This document shows, piece by piece, positions 1-9,803 of a DNA stretch of 64,000 nt. The stretch's first letter is position 1. Each line of letters begins with the position of its first letter. The notes beneath the pieces were generated by a model. It saw nothing but the letters and a program-made list of their open reading frames with translations. It was not told the DNA's origin and searched no databases. Source of the stretch: Jannaschia sp. W003 (lineage in GTDB: Bacteria > Pseudomonadota > Alphaproteobacteria > Rhodobacterales > Rhodobacteraceae); NCBI RefSeq assembly GCF_025144335.1, contig NZ_CP083539.1:621501-685500 (forward strand), written 5' to 3'. Made by a program: the position numbers and the translations under genes.

Positions 1-309
1 CTGCCCGAAGTCCCTGCCCTCGCCCGTCTCGGCCCAGTCGGCCGTGCGGACGCCGGGCGCGCCGCCGAGGGCGTCCACCTCGATGCCGCTGTCGTCGGCC
101 AGCGCGGGCAACCCGGTCGCCTCCATCGCGGCGCGCGCCTTGATGCGGGCGTTGCCGAGGAACGTCTCCTCGGTCTCCTCGGGCTCGGGGAGACCCATCG
201 CGCCCGCGCCCCGAACCGTGACGCCGAGGGGCACGAGCAGGGCCGCGAACTCCTCGAGCTTGCCGGCGTTGTGGGTGGCGACCAGCAGGGTGTCCCCGAG
301 CGCCCTCAT
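1..309 (-). CDS. rdgB: RdgB/HAM1 non-canonical purine NTP pyrophosphatase, partial
   Basis: This is the N-terminal 103 residues of an ITPase-family enzyme; the rest lies beyond the left edge. The family hydrolyses dITP, XTP and related NTPs to the monophosphate and keeps deaminated purines out of DNA. The start shows the nucleotide-binding motif [11 protein letters not shown] near residues 9-19 and the family motif [14 protein letters not shown] near residues 70-83. Its ATG overlaps the rph stop codon (ATGA), so the two genes are translationally coupled. The rph-rdgB order is common in Alphaproteobacteria. Confidence 0.95.
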   Translation of the reverse strand, partial: MRALGDTLLVATHNAGKLEEFAALLVPLGVTVRGAGAMGLPEPEETEETFLGNARIKARAAMEATGLPALADDSGIEVDALGGAPGVRTADWAETGEGRDFGQ

Positions 310-1019
310 GCGACGGCGGCCCGCTGCGCGGCGACCAGCTCGTCCACGCCCTTCGCGGCCAGGCGCATCAGCTCGGCGAACTCGTCCTGCCCGAAGGCCG
401 ACCCCTCGGCGGAGGCCTGCACCTCGATCATGCGCCCGCCGCCGGTCATCACGAAGTTGCCGTCGGTGCCGGCCTGGCTGTCCTCGGGATAGTCGAGGTC
501 GAGCACCGGCTGGCCCGCGTAGATGCCGCAGGACACGGCGGCCACGTGGTCGAGCATGGGGTCGGTGGTGATCTTGCCCGCGGTCATCAGCGTGTTCAGC
601 GCCAGCCGCAGCGCGACCCAGCCCCCGGTGATCGAGGCGCAGCGGGTGCCGCCGTCGGCCTGGATCACGTCGCAGTCCACGGTGATCTGGCGCTCGCCCA
701 TGGCCTGCCGGTCGATGCCGGCGCGCAAGGAGCGGCCAATCAGGCGCTGGATCTCCTGGGTGCGGCCCGACTGCTTGCCGGCGGTGGCCTCGCGGCGCCC
801 GCGCGTCGTGGTGGCGCGGGGCAGCATGCCGTACTCGGCCGTCACCCAGCCCTGCCCCGAGTTGCGCAGGAACGGGGGCACGCGCTCCTCCACGGAGGCG
901 GTGCACAGCACGTGGGTGTTGCCCACGCGGATCATGCAGGAACCTTCCGCATGCATGGTCACGCCGGTCTCGATGGTGGTGTCCCGCATCTGGTCCAAGC
1001 TGCGTCCCGACGGTCTCAT
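306..1019 (-). CDS. rph: Ribonuclease PH
   Basis: This 237-residue protein has the length and sequence of RNase PH, the phosphorolytic 3'-5' exoribonuclease that trims tRNA 3' ends. Visible family segments include the N-terminal [12 protein letters not shown], the phosphate/RNA-binding stretch [20 protein letters not shown], and [18 protein letters not shown]. The start is the ATG at 1019, preceded by a GGAGG-type ribosome site. An open frame continues upstream but only antisense to hrcA. The gene is followed directly by rdgB through an ATGA overlap and is divergent from hrcA. Confidence 0.96.
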   Translation of the reverse strand: MRPSGRSLDQMRDTTIETGVTMHAEGSCMIRVGNTHVLCTASVEERVPPFLRNSGQGWVTAEYGMLPRATTTRGRREATAGKQSGRTQEIQRLIGRSLRAGIDRQAMGERQITVDCDVIQADGGTRCASITGGWVALRLALNTLMTAGKITTDPMLDHVAAVSCGIYAGQPVLDLDYPEDSQAGTDGNFVMTGGGRMIEVQASAEGSAFGQDEFAELMRLAAKGVDELVAAQRAAVA

Positions 1020-1038
1020 GGCCTGTCCTCCTGTTGAC

Positions 1039-1060
1039 GCGCCCCCCATGCCGGGGGCGC
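1039..1060. repeat. Inverted repeat between rph and hrcA
   Basis: An 8-bp perfect stem, GCGCCCCC and GGGGGCGC, encloses a 6-base loop. It sits between the divergent starts of rph and hrcA, about 20 bases upstream of the rph start codon. It could be an mRNA leader hairpin for rph or a protein-binding site. Nothing further identifies it. Confidence 0.4.
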
Positions 1061-1078
1061 CCGCGCCCCGCAAGGCGA

Positions 1079-1106
1079 TTGACGCCGCCCCCCTCCGTCC
1101 ATACCT
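1079..1106 (+). promoter_or_regulatory. Candidate sigma-70-type promoter for hrcA-grpE
   Basis: TTGACG at 1079-1084 is followed after 16 bases by ATACCT at 1101-1106, a plausible -35/-10 pair 22 bases before the hrcA ATG. No CIRCE element (TTAGCACTC-N9-GAGTGCTAA) is visible here. If this promoter is right, the leader is short and contains the strong ribosome site GGAGGAG. Confidence 0.4.
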
Positions 1107-1127
1107 CGGACACGCTTCGGAGGAGCC

Positions 1128-2204
1128 ATGACCGACCAGCAGTCCCAGAGTGCCCGCGTCCTGGCCGAGATGACCGATCGCTCGCGCGAGGTCTTCCGGC
1201 GCGTGGTCGAGGGCTACCTCGGCACCGGCGACCCCGTGGGCTCGCGCACCCTGAGCCGCGAGATGTCGGCGCGGGTGTCGGCGGCCACGATCCGCAACGT
1301 GATGCAGGATCTGGAGTTCCTGGGTCTCCTCGAGGCGCCGCACGTCTCGGCGGGGCGCATCCCCACGCAGGCGGGCCTGCGCATGTTCGTGGACGGCCTT
1401 CTGGAGGCCAAGCTGGGCGACGAGGATCGCGACCGGATCGAGGCCACCGTGGGCGCGTCCGCGGGCGAGGTCGACGCGCTCCTGGGCCGGGTGGGCGAGG
1501 CGCTGTCGGGCGTCACGCAGGGCGCGTCGCTGGTGCTGGCGCCCAAGCGCGAGGCCCCGATCAAGCACATCGAGTTCGTGCAGCTCGCCCCCGACCGGGC
1601 GCTGTGCGTGCTCGTGTTCGCCGACGGGCATGTCGAGAACCGCGTGTTCGTTCCGCCCCCGGGCCAGACGCCCTCGGCCATGCGCGAGGCGGCGAATTTC
1701 CTCAACGCCATGCTCGACGGGCGCACGCTGGGCGACCTGCGCGGCCTGATGGAGGGCGAGATCGCGCGCCGCCGCCAGGAGATCGACGGCCTTGCCCACG
1801 ACCTGATCGGACGCGGCCTGGCCGCCTGGGAGAACGAGGGCGAGGCCTCGGAGCGCCTCTTGGTGCGGGGCCGCTCCAACCTGCTCGACGAGGGCGCCGA
1901 CCCCACGGAGCTGGCGCGCATCCGCACGCTCTTCGACGACCTGGAGCGCAAGCGCGACATCGCCGAGTTCATCGGCCTCGCCGAGCGCGGCGAGGGCGTG
2001 CGGATCTTCATCGGGTCGGAGAACAAGCTCTTCTCACTTTCCGGTTCAAGTCTCGTGGTATCTCCCTATATGGACGCCGACCGGCGCATCGTGGGCGCGG
2101 TGGGCGTGATCGGCCCGACCCGGCTGAACTACGGGCGGATCGTTCCCATCGTCGACTACACCGCGCAACTCGTGGGCCGGATGCTCTCCGGACCCGAACG
2201 CTGA
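1128..2204 (+). CDS. hrcA: Heat-inducible transcription repressor HrcA
   Basis: This 358-residue protein matches HrcA, the repressor that binds CIRCE operators upstream of groESL and other chaperone genes and depends on GroEL for activity. The N-terminal winged helix-turn-helix is seen around residues 20-80, with motifs [23 protein letters not shown] and [14 protein letters not shown]. The C-terminal half carries the GAF-like dimerisation region ending in [13 protein letters not shown]. The ATG follows a GGAGGAG ribosome site. grpE follows after 41 bases on the same strand, so hrcA-grpE is probably one operon. Confidence 0.96.
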   Translation: MTDQQSQSARVLAEMTDRSREVFRRVVEGYLGTGDPVGSRTLSREMSARVSAATIRNVMQDLEFLGLLEAPHVSAGRIPTQAGLRMFVDGLLEAKLGDEDRDRIEATVGASAGEVDALLGRVGEALSGVTQGASLVLAPKREAPIKHIEFVQLAPDRALCVLVFADGHVENRVFVPPPGQTPSAMREAANFLNAMLDGRTLGDLRGLMEGEIARRRQEIDGLAHDLIGRGLAAWENEGEASERLLVRGRSNLLDEGADPTELARIRTLFDDLERKRDIAEFIGLAERGEGVRIFIGSENKLFSLSGSSLVVSPYMDADRRIVGAVGVIGPTRLNYGRIVPIVDYTAQLVGRMLSGPER

Positions 2205-2245
2205 CCCCCGGCGCCGCCCGGCGCCGCGACGACGACGAGGAACAC

Positions 2246-2809
2246 ATGGGCGAACCCAAGGACGATCCCTTTCTGGACGACCCCGAGGCGGTGGACGAGG
2301 ACAGCTTCGACCTCGACGCGGCCATCGAGGAGTCGGGCGGCCCCAAGGCTCCCGCGAACCTCGACCAGATCGTGGAGGAGCGCGACGCCATGCGCGAGCG
2401 CATGATGCGCGCGCTCGCCGAGGCCGAGAACGTCCGCAAGCGCGCCGCCCGCGACCGCGACGAGGCCCAGCGCTACGGCGGCTCCAAGCTCGCCCGCGAC
2501 CTCCTGCCCGTCTACGACAACCTCGTGCGCGCCATGGACGCCGCCGGCGCCGAGCAGACCGCCATCCGCGAGGGGTTGGAGCTGACCCTCAAGGAGCTGC
2601 GCGGCGTGTTCGGCAAGCACGGCGTCACCGTGGTCTCGCCCGCCGAGGGCGACAAGTTCGACCCGCAGATGCACCAAGCGATGTTCGAGGCCCCCGTGCC
2701 GGGCACCGTCGCGGGGCACATCATCCAGGTGATGTCGGACGGGTTCATGCTGCACGACCGCCTGCTGCGTCCGGCGCAGGTGGGGGTGTCGTCGACGCCC
2801 ACTTCGTGA
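2246..2809 (+). CDS. grpE: Nucleotide exchange factor GrpE
   Basis: This 187-residue protein is the co-chaperone that releases ADP from DnaK. It has the acidic N-terminal tail, a long helical segment with ERDAMRERMMRALAEAEN around residues 50-65, and the C-terminal beta domain with FDPQMHQAMFE and the ending RLLRPAQVGVS. The ATG at 2246 fits the family start; the open frame runs further upstream only as a shadow of hrcA. It lies downstream of hrcA and away from dnaKJ, which are 28 kb further on. Confidence 0.95.
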   Translation: MGEPKDDPFLDDPEAVDEDSFDLDAAIEESGGPKAPANLDQIVEERDAMRERMMRALAEAENVRKRAARDRDEAQRYGGSKLARDLLPVYDNLVRAMDAAGAEQTAIREGLELTLKELRGVFGKHGVTVVSPAEGDKFDPQMHQAMFEAPVPGTVAGHIIQVMSDGFMLHDRLLRPAQVGVSSTPTS

Positions 2810-2818
2810 GGTCGGGAC

Positions 2819-2868
2819 GGGGGGCTCTGCCCCCCGGGCCCCCCGAGGTATTTCTGGCAAGATGAGGG
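2819..2868. repeat. Composite intergenic repeat, copy 1 (hairpin plus CCCCGAGGTATTTC element)
   Basis: A 7-bp hairpin (GGGGGGC, loop TCT, GCCCCCC at 2819-2835) starts 9 bases after the grpE stop. It is followed at 2841-2868 by CCCCGAGGTATTTC, one variable base, then GGCAAGATGAGGG. The same arrangement occurs at 29220-29337. Both copies lie between two convergent gene 3' ends, so the hairpin may act as a shared terminator. The second part has no obvious function. Confidence 0.7.
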
Positions 2869-2883
2869 ATGGCGCGTCGGGCG

Positions 2884-5487
2884 TCAGTCCTCCGGCGTCA
2901 GGGCCTTCAGCTCATAGATCAGCTCCAACGCTTCCTTCGGCGAGAGGTCGTCCGGAAGAACGGCGCGCAGGCGCGCCTCGGCGGCGCTCTCGCGCTTCGG
3001 GGCCGGCCTCGGGGCGGGGGCGGCGCTGAACAGGGGCAGGTCGTCGATCAGCGCCTCGGGGCGGGTGCCCCGCTCGCCGCTCTCCAGCATCTCCAAGACC
3101 TCGCGGGCGCGGGCCACGGCACGGTCGGGCAGGCCCGCGAGCCGGGCCACCTGCACCCCGTAGGAGCGGTCGGCGGCGCCCTCGCGCACCTCGTGGAGGA
3201 AGATCACGTCGCCGCGCCACTCCTTCACGGCCACGGTGCAGTTCTCGACCCCCTCCAAGCGTCCGGCCAGCGCCGTCATCTCGTGGTAGTGCGTCGCGAA
3301 GAGCGCGCGGCAGCGGTTCACCTCGTGCAGGTGCTCCAGCACGGCCCAGGCGATGCTCAGGCCGTCGTAGGTAGCCGTGCCCCGGCCGATCTCGTCGAGG
3401 ATCACGAGGCTGCGGTCGTCGGCCTGGTTCAGGATCGCCGCCGTCTCGACCATCTCGACCATGAAGGTCGAGCGCCCACGCGCGAGGTCGTCGGAGGCGC
3501 CGACGCGGCTGAAGAGCTGGCTGACGAGGCCGACGTGGGCGCTCTCGGCGGGCACGTAGCTGCCCATCTGCGCCAGCACCGCCACCAGCGCGTTCTGGCG
3601 CAGCCAGGTGGACTTGCCGGCCATGTTCGGCCCCGTGAGCAGGCGGATCGCGGCGCCCTCCTCCGCCCCCAGCGCGGTGTCGTTGGGCACGAACGGCGTG
3701 CCCGAGGGGCGCAGGGCCTTCTCCACCACCGGATGGCGCCCCGCCTCGACCGCGAAGGCCCGACTGTCGTCCACGCGCGGGCGGCACCAGCCTTCGGCTC
3801 GCGCGAGGTCGGCCAGCCCCGTGGCCACGTCGAGTTCCGCGAGGCAGCGGGCGGCGGCGAAGACCGGCTCGGCCCGCTCCAGCACGGCGCCCTGCAGATC
3901 GGTGAACAGGCGCGCCTCGATCGCGGCGGCGCCCGTGCCGGCGTTAAGGATGCGCGTCTCGAGGTCCGACAGCTCCACGGTGGTCCAGCGGTGCTGGTTG
4001 GCGGTGGTCTGGCGGTGGATGAAGGTGTCGGCGCGCGCCCGCATGGCCGCCTCGTGGGTGGCCGTGGTCTCCACGAAGTAGCCCAGCACGTTGTTGTGTC
4101 GCACCTTCAGCGAGCCGATGCCGGTCGTCTCGGCATAGCGTGCCTGCAGCGAGGCGATCACGCCCCGACCCTCGTCGCGCAAGGTCCGCAGATCGTCCAG
4201 CTCCGCGTCGAACCCCGCCGCGATGGCACCCCCGTCCGAGAGGCGCGCGGGCGGCTCGGGGATCAGCGCGCGGGCGAGGAGGTCCCGGAGGTCGTCCAGC
4301 CCCGCAAGGGGGGCGAGATCGACAGGCAGGTCGGTGCCTGCGAAGCCGTCGTGCAGCGCCGCCCCCGCCTCCAGCCCGGCGCGCAGGGCGGCGAGGTCGC
4401 GGGGGCCGCCCCGGTCGAGCGAGAGGCGCGAGAGCGCGCGGTCCATGTCCAAGGTCCGGCGCAGGGCGGCGCGTATGTCCCCGGCCTCGGCGGCCCGCTC
4501 CACCGCCCAGGCCACGGCAGCCTGCCGCGCGCGGATCACCGGCAGGCGGGTCGAGGGCGCCGAGACGCGCCGCTCCAGCAGCCGCGCGCCGGCGGCCGTG
4601 ACGGTGCGGTCGATGGCCCAGAGCAGGGAGTTCTCGCGGCCCCCGCTGGCATTCCGCACCAATTCCAGGCTGCGGCGCGTGGCGGCGTCGATCTGCATGA
4701 TCTCGGACGCGGTCTCGCGCCGGGGCGGGCGCATGCGGGGGAGCTGGCCGCGCTGGGTCAGTTCCACGTAGTCGAGGAGCGCCCCCAGCGCGCCCAGCTC
4801 GCAACGCCCGAAGCCGCCCCACGCCTCCGACGAGGCCACGCCGAAGAGCCTGCGCAGTCGGTCCTCGCCGCCGCGGCTGTCGAACGAGGACTTCGCCAGC
4901 TCGGTGGCCGCCGCGCCCCCCTCCTCCACCGTGTCCCGGGCGTCCGAGCCTTCGGGCAGGAGCACCTCGCGCACGCCGAGGCGGGCCAGGTCGGGGCCGA
5001 GGCGCACGCGCGGGCACGGGGCCACGCGCAGCTCGCCGGTCGAGATGTCGGCCCAGGCCAGCGCGCAGTCGTCGCGCACCGAGGCGAAGGCGGCGAGGTA
5101 GTTGTGGGCGCGCGCTTCGAGCAGCGTGTCCTCGGTCAGCGTGCCGGGCGTGACCAGCCGCACGATGCCGCGCTTCACCACGGACTTCGAGCCGCGCTTC
5201 TTGGCCTCGGCAGGGCTCTCGAGCTGCTCGCACACGGCGACGCGGAAGCCCTTGCGGATCAGCGTCATCAGGTAGTTCTCGGCGGAATGCACGGGCACGC
5301 CGCACATCGGGATGGGCTGGCCCAGATGCTCGCCCCGCTTCGTCAGCGCGATGTCGAGCGCCTCGGCCGCCGCCGCGGCGTCGTCGAAGAACAGCTCGTA
5401 GAAGTCGCCCATGCGGTAGAACAGCAGGGCGTCCGGCGCCTCCGCCTTGATCTCCAGGTACTGGGCCATCATCGGTGTGACGGACAT
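2884..5487 (-). CDS. mutS: DNA mismatch repair protein MutS
   Basis: This 867-residue protein is the mismatch-recognition ATPase. The N-terminal mismatch-binding domain shows [15 protein letters not shown] near residues 22-36, including the Phe-x-Glu that contacts the mismatch. The C-terminal ABC-type ATPase has Walker [11 protein letters not shown] near residue 620 and Walker B with [14 protein letters not shown] near 695. The family start [14 protein letters not shown] fits the ATG at 5487. The stop is separated from grpE by the convergent repeat region, and the gene is divergent from the FAD oxidoreductase gene. Confidence 0.97.
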   Translation of the reverse strand: MSVTPMMAQYLEIKAEAPDALLFYRMGDFYELFFDDAAAAAEALDIALTKRGEHLGQPIPMCGVPVHSAENYLMTLIRKGFRVAVCEQLESPAEAKKRGSKSVVKRGIVRLVTPGTLTEDTLLEARAHNYLAAFASVRDDCALAWADISTGELRVAPCPRVRLGPDLARLGVREVLLPEGSDARDTVEEGGAAATELAKSSFDSRGGEDRLRRLFGVASSEAWGGFGRCELGALGALLDYVELTQRGQLPRMRPPRRETASEIMQIDAATRRSLELVRNASGGRENSLLWAIDRTVTAAGARLLERRVSAPSTRLPVIRARQAAVAWAVERAAEAGDIRAALRRTLDMDRALSRLSLDRGGPRDLAALRAGLEAGAALHDGFAGTDLPVDLAPLAGLDDLRDLLARALIPEPPARLSDGGAIAAGFDAELDDLRTLRDEGRGVIASLQARYAETTGIGSLKVRHNNVLGYFVETTATHEAAMRARADTFIHRQTTANQHRWTTVELSDLETRILNAGTGAAAIEARLFTDLQGAVLERAEPVFAAARCLAELDVATGLADLARAEGWCRPRVDDSRAFAVEAGRHPVVEKALRPSGTPFVPNDTALGAEEGAAIRLLTGPNMAGKSTWLRQNALVAVLAQMGSYVPAESAHVGLVSQLFSRVGASDDLARGRSTFMVEMVETAAILNQADDRSLVILDEIGRGTATYDGLSIAWAVLEHLHEVNRCRALFATHYHEMTALAGRLEGVENCTVAVKEWRGDVIFLHEVREGAADRSYGVQVARLAGLPDRAVARAREVLEMLESGERGTRPEALIDDLPLFSAAPAPRPAPKRESAAEARLRAVLPDDLSPKEALELIYELKALTPED

Positions 5488-5539
5488 GCGCTCCCCCCTC
5501 GCGGGGGTCGGCTTAGGCGGCAGGGCCGGGGAGGTCCAC

Positions 5540-6775
5540 ATGGGACGGCGGGGACGGGACGTGATCGTGGCGGGCGCGGGGATCGTCGGGATCGCCACCG
5601 CGATCTGGTGCCAGCGCGCCGGGCACCGCGTGACGGTGGTCGACCGCGAGGGACCGGCGGCGGGGGCGAGCCACGGCAACGCGGGCGTCCTCGCGGCGGG
5701 GGCGCTGGTACCCGTGGCCGTTCCGGGGCTGCTCGCCAAGGCGCCGGGGATGCTGCTGGACCGGCACTCGCCGCTGTTCCTGCGCTGGGCCCACCTGCCC
5801 CGCCTCCTGCCCTTCCTCCGCCGCTACCTCGGCCACGCCACCGAGGCGCACGTCCGGCACTACGCCGCCGAGATGATCCGCCTGCTCGGCGACAGCCACG
5901 CGCAGCACGTGGCGCTGGCCGAAGGCACGGGGGCCGAGCGCTACGTGCGGCCCGAGGACTACGCCTTCGGCTACGACACTGCCGCCGCGCGCGCCGCCGA
6001 CGAGGGCGGCTGGCGCCTGCGGGCCGAGCATGGGGTGCGCTTCGACGAGGTGGACGGGGCGGCCTACGACGACCCGTTCTGGCGCGGGCGCTTCGCCCAC
6101 GTGGTTGTCTGCCGCGACCATGGGCGCATCACCGACCCGGGCGCCTACGTGGCGGCCCTGTTCGCGCATTTCCGCGCCCAGGGCGGCCAGTTCGTGCGGG
6201 CGAGCGTCGAGGACGTGGAGATGGAGGGCGGGCGCTGCGTCGCTCTGCGCACCTCCGAGGGCCCCATGCGCGCCGATGCCATCGTGCTCGCTTTGGGCGC
6301 CTGGTCCGCCCCGATCGCCCGCAAGCTCGGCGCCCGCCGCCTCGCCTTCGAGACCGAGCGGGGCTACCACGTCGAGTTGCTGGACCCTTCCGCCTATCCC
6401 CGCGACGCGATGATGGTGGCGTCCGGCAAGTTCGCCGTGAACGCCATGGAGGGTCGCATCCGCTGCGCCGGGGTGGTGGAGTTCGCAGGCCTTCGCGCTG
6501 CCGCCTCCCCTGCCCCGCTCGCCATGCTGCGGCGGCGCATCGCGCGCCTCCTGCCCGACGTCACGTGGCGCGAGGAGCGCGAGTGGCTGGGTCACCGCCC
6601 CGCGCCGGCCGACAGCCTGCCGCTGATCGGGCCGGCCTCGGGGGCGTTCCTGGCCTTCGGGCACCAGCACGTGGGCTTGACAGCCGGACCCAAGACGGGC
6701 CGCATCGTCGCCGGGATGATCGACGGCACCGCCGGGGACGCATGGCGGGCCTTCGATCCCATGCGCCATGCCTGA
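5540..6775 (+). CDS. FAD-dependent oxidoreductase, D-amino-acid dehydrogenase-like (DadA family)
   Basis: This 411-residue flavoprotein starts with a Rossmann dinucleotide fold, [17 protein letters not shown] (about residues 7-23), followed by VTVVDREG for the ribose contact. The DAO fold is supported by [16 protein letters not shown], by [16 protein letters not shown] in the second half, and by the C-terminal [19 protein letters not shown]. Family members oxidise D-amino acids or related amines to 2-oxo acids. The ATG at 5540 follows a GGGGAGG ribosome site. dctP begins 16 bases downstream, so the substrate is probably what the TRAP transporter brings in. The exact substrate cannot be read from sequence. 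Confidence 0.88.
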   Translation: MGRRGRDVIVAGAGIVGIATAIWCQRAGHRVTVVDREGPAAGASHGNAGVLAAGALVPVAVPGLLAKAPGMLLDRHSPLFLRWAHLPRLLPFLRRYLGHATEAHVRHYAAEMIRLLGDSHAQHVALAEGTGAERYVRPEDYAFGYDTAAARAADEGGWRLRAEHGVRFDEVDGAAYDDPFWRGRFAHVVVCRDHGRITDPGAYVAALFAHFRAQGGQFVRASVEDVEMEGGRCVALRTSEGPMRADAIVLALGAWSAPIARKLGARRLAFETERGYHVELLDPSAYPRDAMMVASGKFAVNAMEGRIRCAGVVEFAGLRAAASPAPLAMLRRRIARLLPDVTWREEREWLGHRPAPADSLPLIGPASGAFLAFGHQHVGLTAGPKTGRIVAGMIDGTAGDAWRAFDPMRHA

Positions 6776-6791
6776 CCTCAGGGAGAGAGAC

Positions 6792-7763
6792 ATGAAGTTT
6801 TCCGCGATCCTCGCCGCCACCACGATCCTCGCCGCGCCGGCCTTCGCCGACGGCCATGCCATGGCCTGGGACATGCCGATGGCCTATGCCGCCTCGAACT
6901 TCCACTCCGAGGCGGGCGAGGTCTTCGCCGAGAAGGCCCGCGAGTACACCGACGGCGCCATCGACATCACCGTCCACGCGGGCGGCTCGCTGTTCGGGGG
7001 CGACGACATCAAGCGCGCCGTGCAGACCGGGCAGGTGCCCATCGGCGAGCGCCTGATGAGCGCCCATGCCAACGAGAGCCCGGTGCTCGCCTGGGACAAC
7101 GTGCCCTTCGTGGCGACCACGTTCGAGGACAACGAGCGGCTTTGGCAGGCCGCCAAGCCGGTGGTCGAGGAGGAGCTGGCGGGGCAGAACCTCCACGTGC
7201 TCTACACCTGCCCCTGGCCGGGCCAGGGCTTCTACTTCAACAAGGCGGTAGAGTCGTCCGAGGACACCCAAGGCCTGAAGTTCCGCTCCTACAACACGGC
7301 GACGGCGACCTTCGCCGAGGAGCTGGGCATGATCCCGGTGCAGGTCGAGGCCGCCGAGCTGAGCCAGGCGCTCGCGACCGGCGTGGCCGAGGCGTTCATC
7401 TCCTCGGGCGCGACGGGCTACGACCGCAAGGTCTGGGAGCACCTGAGCCATTACTACAAGGTCAACGCCTGGATGCCGCGCAACTACGTCGTGGTGAACA
7501 AGCAGACCTGGGACGGGCTCGATCCGGCCGTGCAGGAGGGTCTCCAGAAGGCCGGCGACGAGGCCGCCGCGGAGTGCATGGCCAAGTCCGAGGAGCTGTC
7601 GGACTTCTACTTCGATGAGCTGGAGAAGAACGGCATGACCGTCACCGACGCCTCCGGCCAGTTCGCCGAGGAGCTGCAGTCCATCGGCGCGAAGATGAAG
7701 GAGCAATGGCTCAATGAGACCGGCGAGGCCGGCCAGCGGATCATGGACGCCTACGGCCAGTGA
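6792..7763 (+). CDS. TRAP transporter solute-binding protein, DctP family
   Basis: This 323-residue periplasmic protein begins with a Sec signal peptide (cleavage likely after AAPAFA, residue 19) and has the DctP fold. Visible family segments are NFHSEAGEVFAEKAREYTDGAI, the central PGQGFYFN and LKFRSYNTATATFAEELG, and NYVVVNKQTWDGLD near the end. It delivers substrate to the DctQM membrane complex. The start at 6792 follows a GGGAGAGAG ribosome site. It belongs with the downstream permease genes and the upstream oxidoreductase. The ligand is not determined; amino or hydroxy acids are likely from context. Confidence 0.93.
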   Translation: MKFSAILAATTILAAPAFADGHAMAWDMPMAYAASNFHSEAGEVFAEKAREYTDGAIDITVHAGGSLFGGDDIKRAVQTGQVPIGERLMSAHANESPVLAWDNVPFVATTFEDNERLWQAAKPVVEEELAGQNLHVLYTCPWPGQGFYFNKAVESSEDTQGLKFRSYNTATATFAEELGMIPVQVEAAELSQALATGVAEAFISSGATGYDRKVWEHLSHYYKVNAWMPRNYVVVNKQTWDGLDPAVQEGLQKAGDEAAAECMAKSEELSDFYFDELEKNGMTVTDASGQFAEELQSIGAKMKEQWLNETGEAGQRIMDAYGQ

Positions 7764-7782
7764 GCCGCACGCCCGCCGACAC

Positions 7783-7806
7783 GGCGCCCCGGACACGCGG
7801 GGCGCC
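7783..7806 (+). repeat. Intercistronic hairpin between dctP and dctQ
   Basis: A perfect 8-bp stem, GGCGCCCC and GGGGCGCC, surrounds an 8-base loop and ends 6 bases before the GTG start of the small permease gene. Such hairpins after binding-protein genes often protect the upstream mRNA and lower expression of the membrane components. Here it would also mask the weak ribosome site of dctQ. The structure is visible; the role is inferred. Confidence 0.5.
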
Positions 7807-7812
7807 CGCCGC

Positions 7813-8499
7813 GTGAACGACTGGCCCGCCCTCCTCGGCGTCCCGCTGTGGGGCTGGCTGTTCGTTCTGCCGTCGCTGCTCGCGCTCGCCGCGGCCCTCG
7901 CGGGCGAACGGGCCGCCCGCCCCCTCGCCCCGCTCTGGCGCACGCTGGATGCCGTCTACCTCGCGGCGGGCGTGGTGGCGGCGGGCTTCCTCGTTCTGAT
8001 CCTCTTCCTGATCGTCGCGCAGATGGTGGCGCGCTGGTCGAGCCTCGCCTTTCCCGGCTCCACCGAGTTCGCCGGCTACAGCATGGCCGGGGCGTCCTTC
8101 TTCGCGCTCGCCCACGCGCTGACGCGGGGCGCGCACATCCGGGTGTCGATCTTCCTGAACCTCAATGCCCTGACCCGCCGCTGGCTCGACGTCCTCGCCC
8201 TCTGGGTCGGGGCGATCATTGCCACCTACTTCGCGCGCTTCGCACTGAAGGCCGCCGGGTTCTCGGCGATGCTGAACGACCGCACGCAAGGCCAGGACAA
8301 GATGCCCGACTGGTTGATCGCCGCCCTCAGCCTCGACTGGGCCGGCGTCTCGGCGGAGGGCTGGAGCTATACCCCCGTCTGGATCCCGCAGATCGTGATG
8401 GTTGCGGGCGCGGGGCTGCTGGCGATCGCCTTGTGGGACATGCTGGTGCGGACCCTCGTGCTCGGCCGCCCCCTCATCGTGTCGGAGGCGATGGAATGA
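7813..8499 (+). CDS. TRAP transporter small permease, DctQ family
   Basis: This protein of about 228 residues has four hydrophobic segments typical of the DctQ subunit, for example FVLPSLLALAAAL, VVAAGFLVLILFLIV, WVGAIIATYFARFAL and VMVAGAGLLAIALWDML. The segment FAGYSMAGASFFALAHALTRGAHIRV matches the family core. The start is assigned to the GTG at 7813 because upstream codons run into dctP and the hairpin; an upstream ATG at 7714 would overlap dctP and is unlikely. The stop overlaps the ATG of the large permease gene (ATGA). Confidence 0.88.
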   Translation: MNDWPALLGVPLWGWLFVLPSLLALAAALAGERAARPLAPLWRTLDAVYLAAGVVAAGFLVLILFLIVAQMVARWSSLAFPGSTEFAGYSMAGASFFALAHALTRGAHIRVSIFLNLNALTRRWLDVLALWVGAIIATYFARFALKAAGFSAMLNDRTQGQDKMPDWLIAALSLDWAGVSAEGWSYTPVWIPQIVMVAGAGLLAIALWDMLVRTLVLGRPLIVSEAME

Positions 8500-9803
8500 C
8501 CGAGCTCTATGCGACGGTCATCTTCCTGCTCGTCCTCTTCCTCGCCCTGGGCATGTCGGTCTGGGTCGGGCTGGCCCTCATGGGCGTGGCCTGGGTGGGG
8601 ATGGAGCTGTTCACCGCGCGCCCCGCCGGCGACGCCATGATCACGGTGATCTGGGCCTCGTCCTCGTCGTGGACCCTGACCGCCCTGCCGATGTTCATCT
8701 GGATGGGCGAGATCCTCTACCGCACGCGCCTCTCCGAGGACATGTTCCGCGGGCTGGCCCCGTGGATGCGCTTCCTGCCCGGGGGCCTTCTGCACACCAA
8801 CATCGCGGGCTGCACCCTCTTCGCGGCCGTCTCCGGCTCCTCGGCGGCGACGCTGACGACCGTGGGCAAGATGTCGATCCCCGAGCTGAGGGCCCGCGGC
8901 TACCCCGAGCACATGATCGTCGGCACGCTGGCGGGCGCGGCCACGCTGGGCCTGATGATCCCGCCCTCGCTGACGCTGATCGTATACGGCGTGTCGATCA
9001 ACGAGAGCATCACCAAGCTGTTCATGGCCGGCGTCCTGCCCGGCCTCGTGCTGGCGGGACTCTTCGGGGCCTACATCGTCGGATGGCACTTTGCTGCCCC
9101 CTCGCAGCGCCCCGCCCCCGAGCCGGCGATGCCGTTCCGTCGCATGCTGGCCGAGAGCCGGTTCCTCCTGCCCGTCCTCGCCCTCGTCTCGGTGGTGATC
9201 GGCTCGATGTTCTTCGGCTGGGCCACCGCCACCGAGGCCGCCGCCGTGGGCGTGATCGGCGCGCTGCTGCTGGCCGCGGCCCAGCGCTCGCTCACCTGGG
9301 GGACGTTCTCGGCCGCCCTCATGGGCGCGGTGCGGACCTCGGCCATGATCGCGCTGATCCTGATGGGCGCCGCCTTCCTGTCGCTGTCGATGGGATTCAC
9401 CGGCCTGCCCCGCGCCCTGGCCGCCTTCATCGAGCGGCAGGAGCTGTCGCCGATCACGCTCATCGCCGCGCTCACGGCCTTCTACATCGTGCTGGGCATG
9501 TTCCTCGACGGCATCTCCTCGGTGGTGCTGACCATTGCCATCGTGGAGCCGATGGTGCGCGCCGCCGGCATCGACCTGATCTGGTTCGGCATCTTCATCG
9601 TGGTCGTGGTGGAGATGGCGCAGGTGACGCCGCCCATCGGCTTCAACCTCTTCGTGCTGCAGGGCATGACCCGCCACGAGATCGGCTACATCTCCCGCGT
9701 GGCCCTGCCAATGGTGGGGCTGATGCTGGTGATGGTGGTGATCCTCGTGGCCTTCCCCGGCCTCGCCACATGGCTTCCGGAATGGGTCGCGGCCCGGCGC
9801 TGA
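8496..9803 (+). CDS. TRAP transporter large permease, DctM family
   Basis: This 435-residue polytopic membrane protein is the substrate-translocating subunit of the TRAP system, driven by an ion gradient. It is strongly hydrophobic, with about a dozen membrane segments. Family motifs include LPMFIWMGEILYRT, AAVSGSSAATLTTVGKMSIPEL near residue 110-135, the loop MIPPSLTLIVYGV, and VTPPIGFNLFVLQGM near the end. The ATG overlaps the dctQ stop codon. The racemase-like gene overlaps its 3' end. Confidence 0.94.
   Translation: MTELYATVIFLLVLFLALGMSVWVGLALMGVAWVGMELFTARPAGDAMITVIWASSSSWTLTALPMFIWMGEILYRTRLSEDMFRGLAPWMRFLPGGLLHTNIAGCTLFAAVSGSSAATLTTVGKMSIPELRARGYPEHMIVGTLAGAATLGLMIPPSLTLIVYGVSINESITKLFMAGVLPGLVLAGLFGAYIVGWHFAAPSQRPAPEPAMPFRRMLAESRFLLPVLALVSVVIGSMFFGWATATEAAAVGVIGALLLAAAQRSLTWGTFSAALMGAVRTSAMIALILMGAAFLSLSMGFTGLPRALAAFIERQELSPITLIAALTAFYIVLGMFLDGISSVVLTIAIVEPMVRAAGIDLIWFGIFIVVVVEMAQVTPPIGFNLFVLQGMTRHEIGYISRVALPMVGLMLVMVVILVAFPGLATWLPEWVAARR

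Noticed and set aside
2869..6795. Very long open frame on the plus strand opposite mutS, reaching over 1300 codons
   Set aside because: It runs antisense to mutS and then out of frame through the oxidoreductase gene. Its translation is low-complexity and rich in Arg, Gly and His, as expected for a GC-rich shadow frame.
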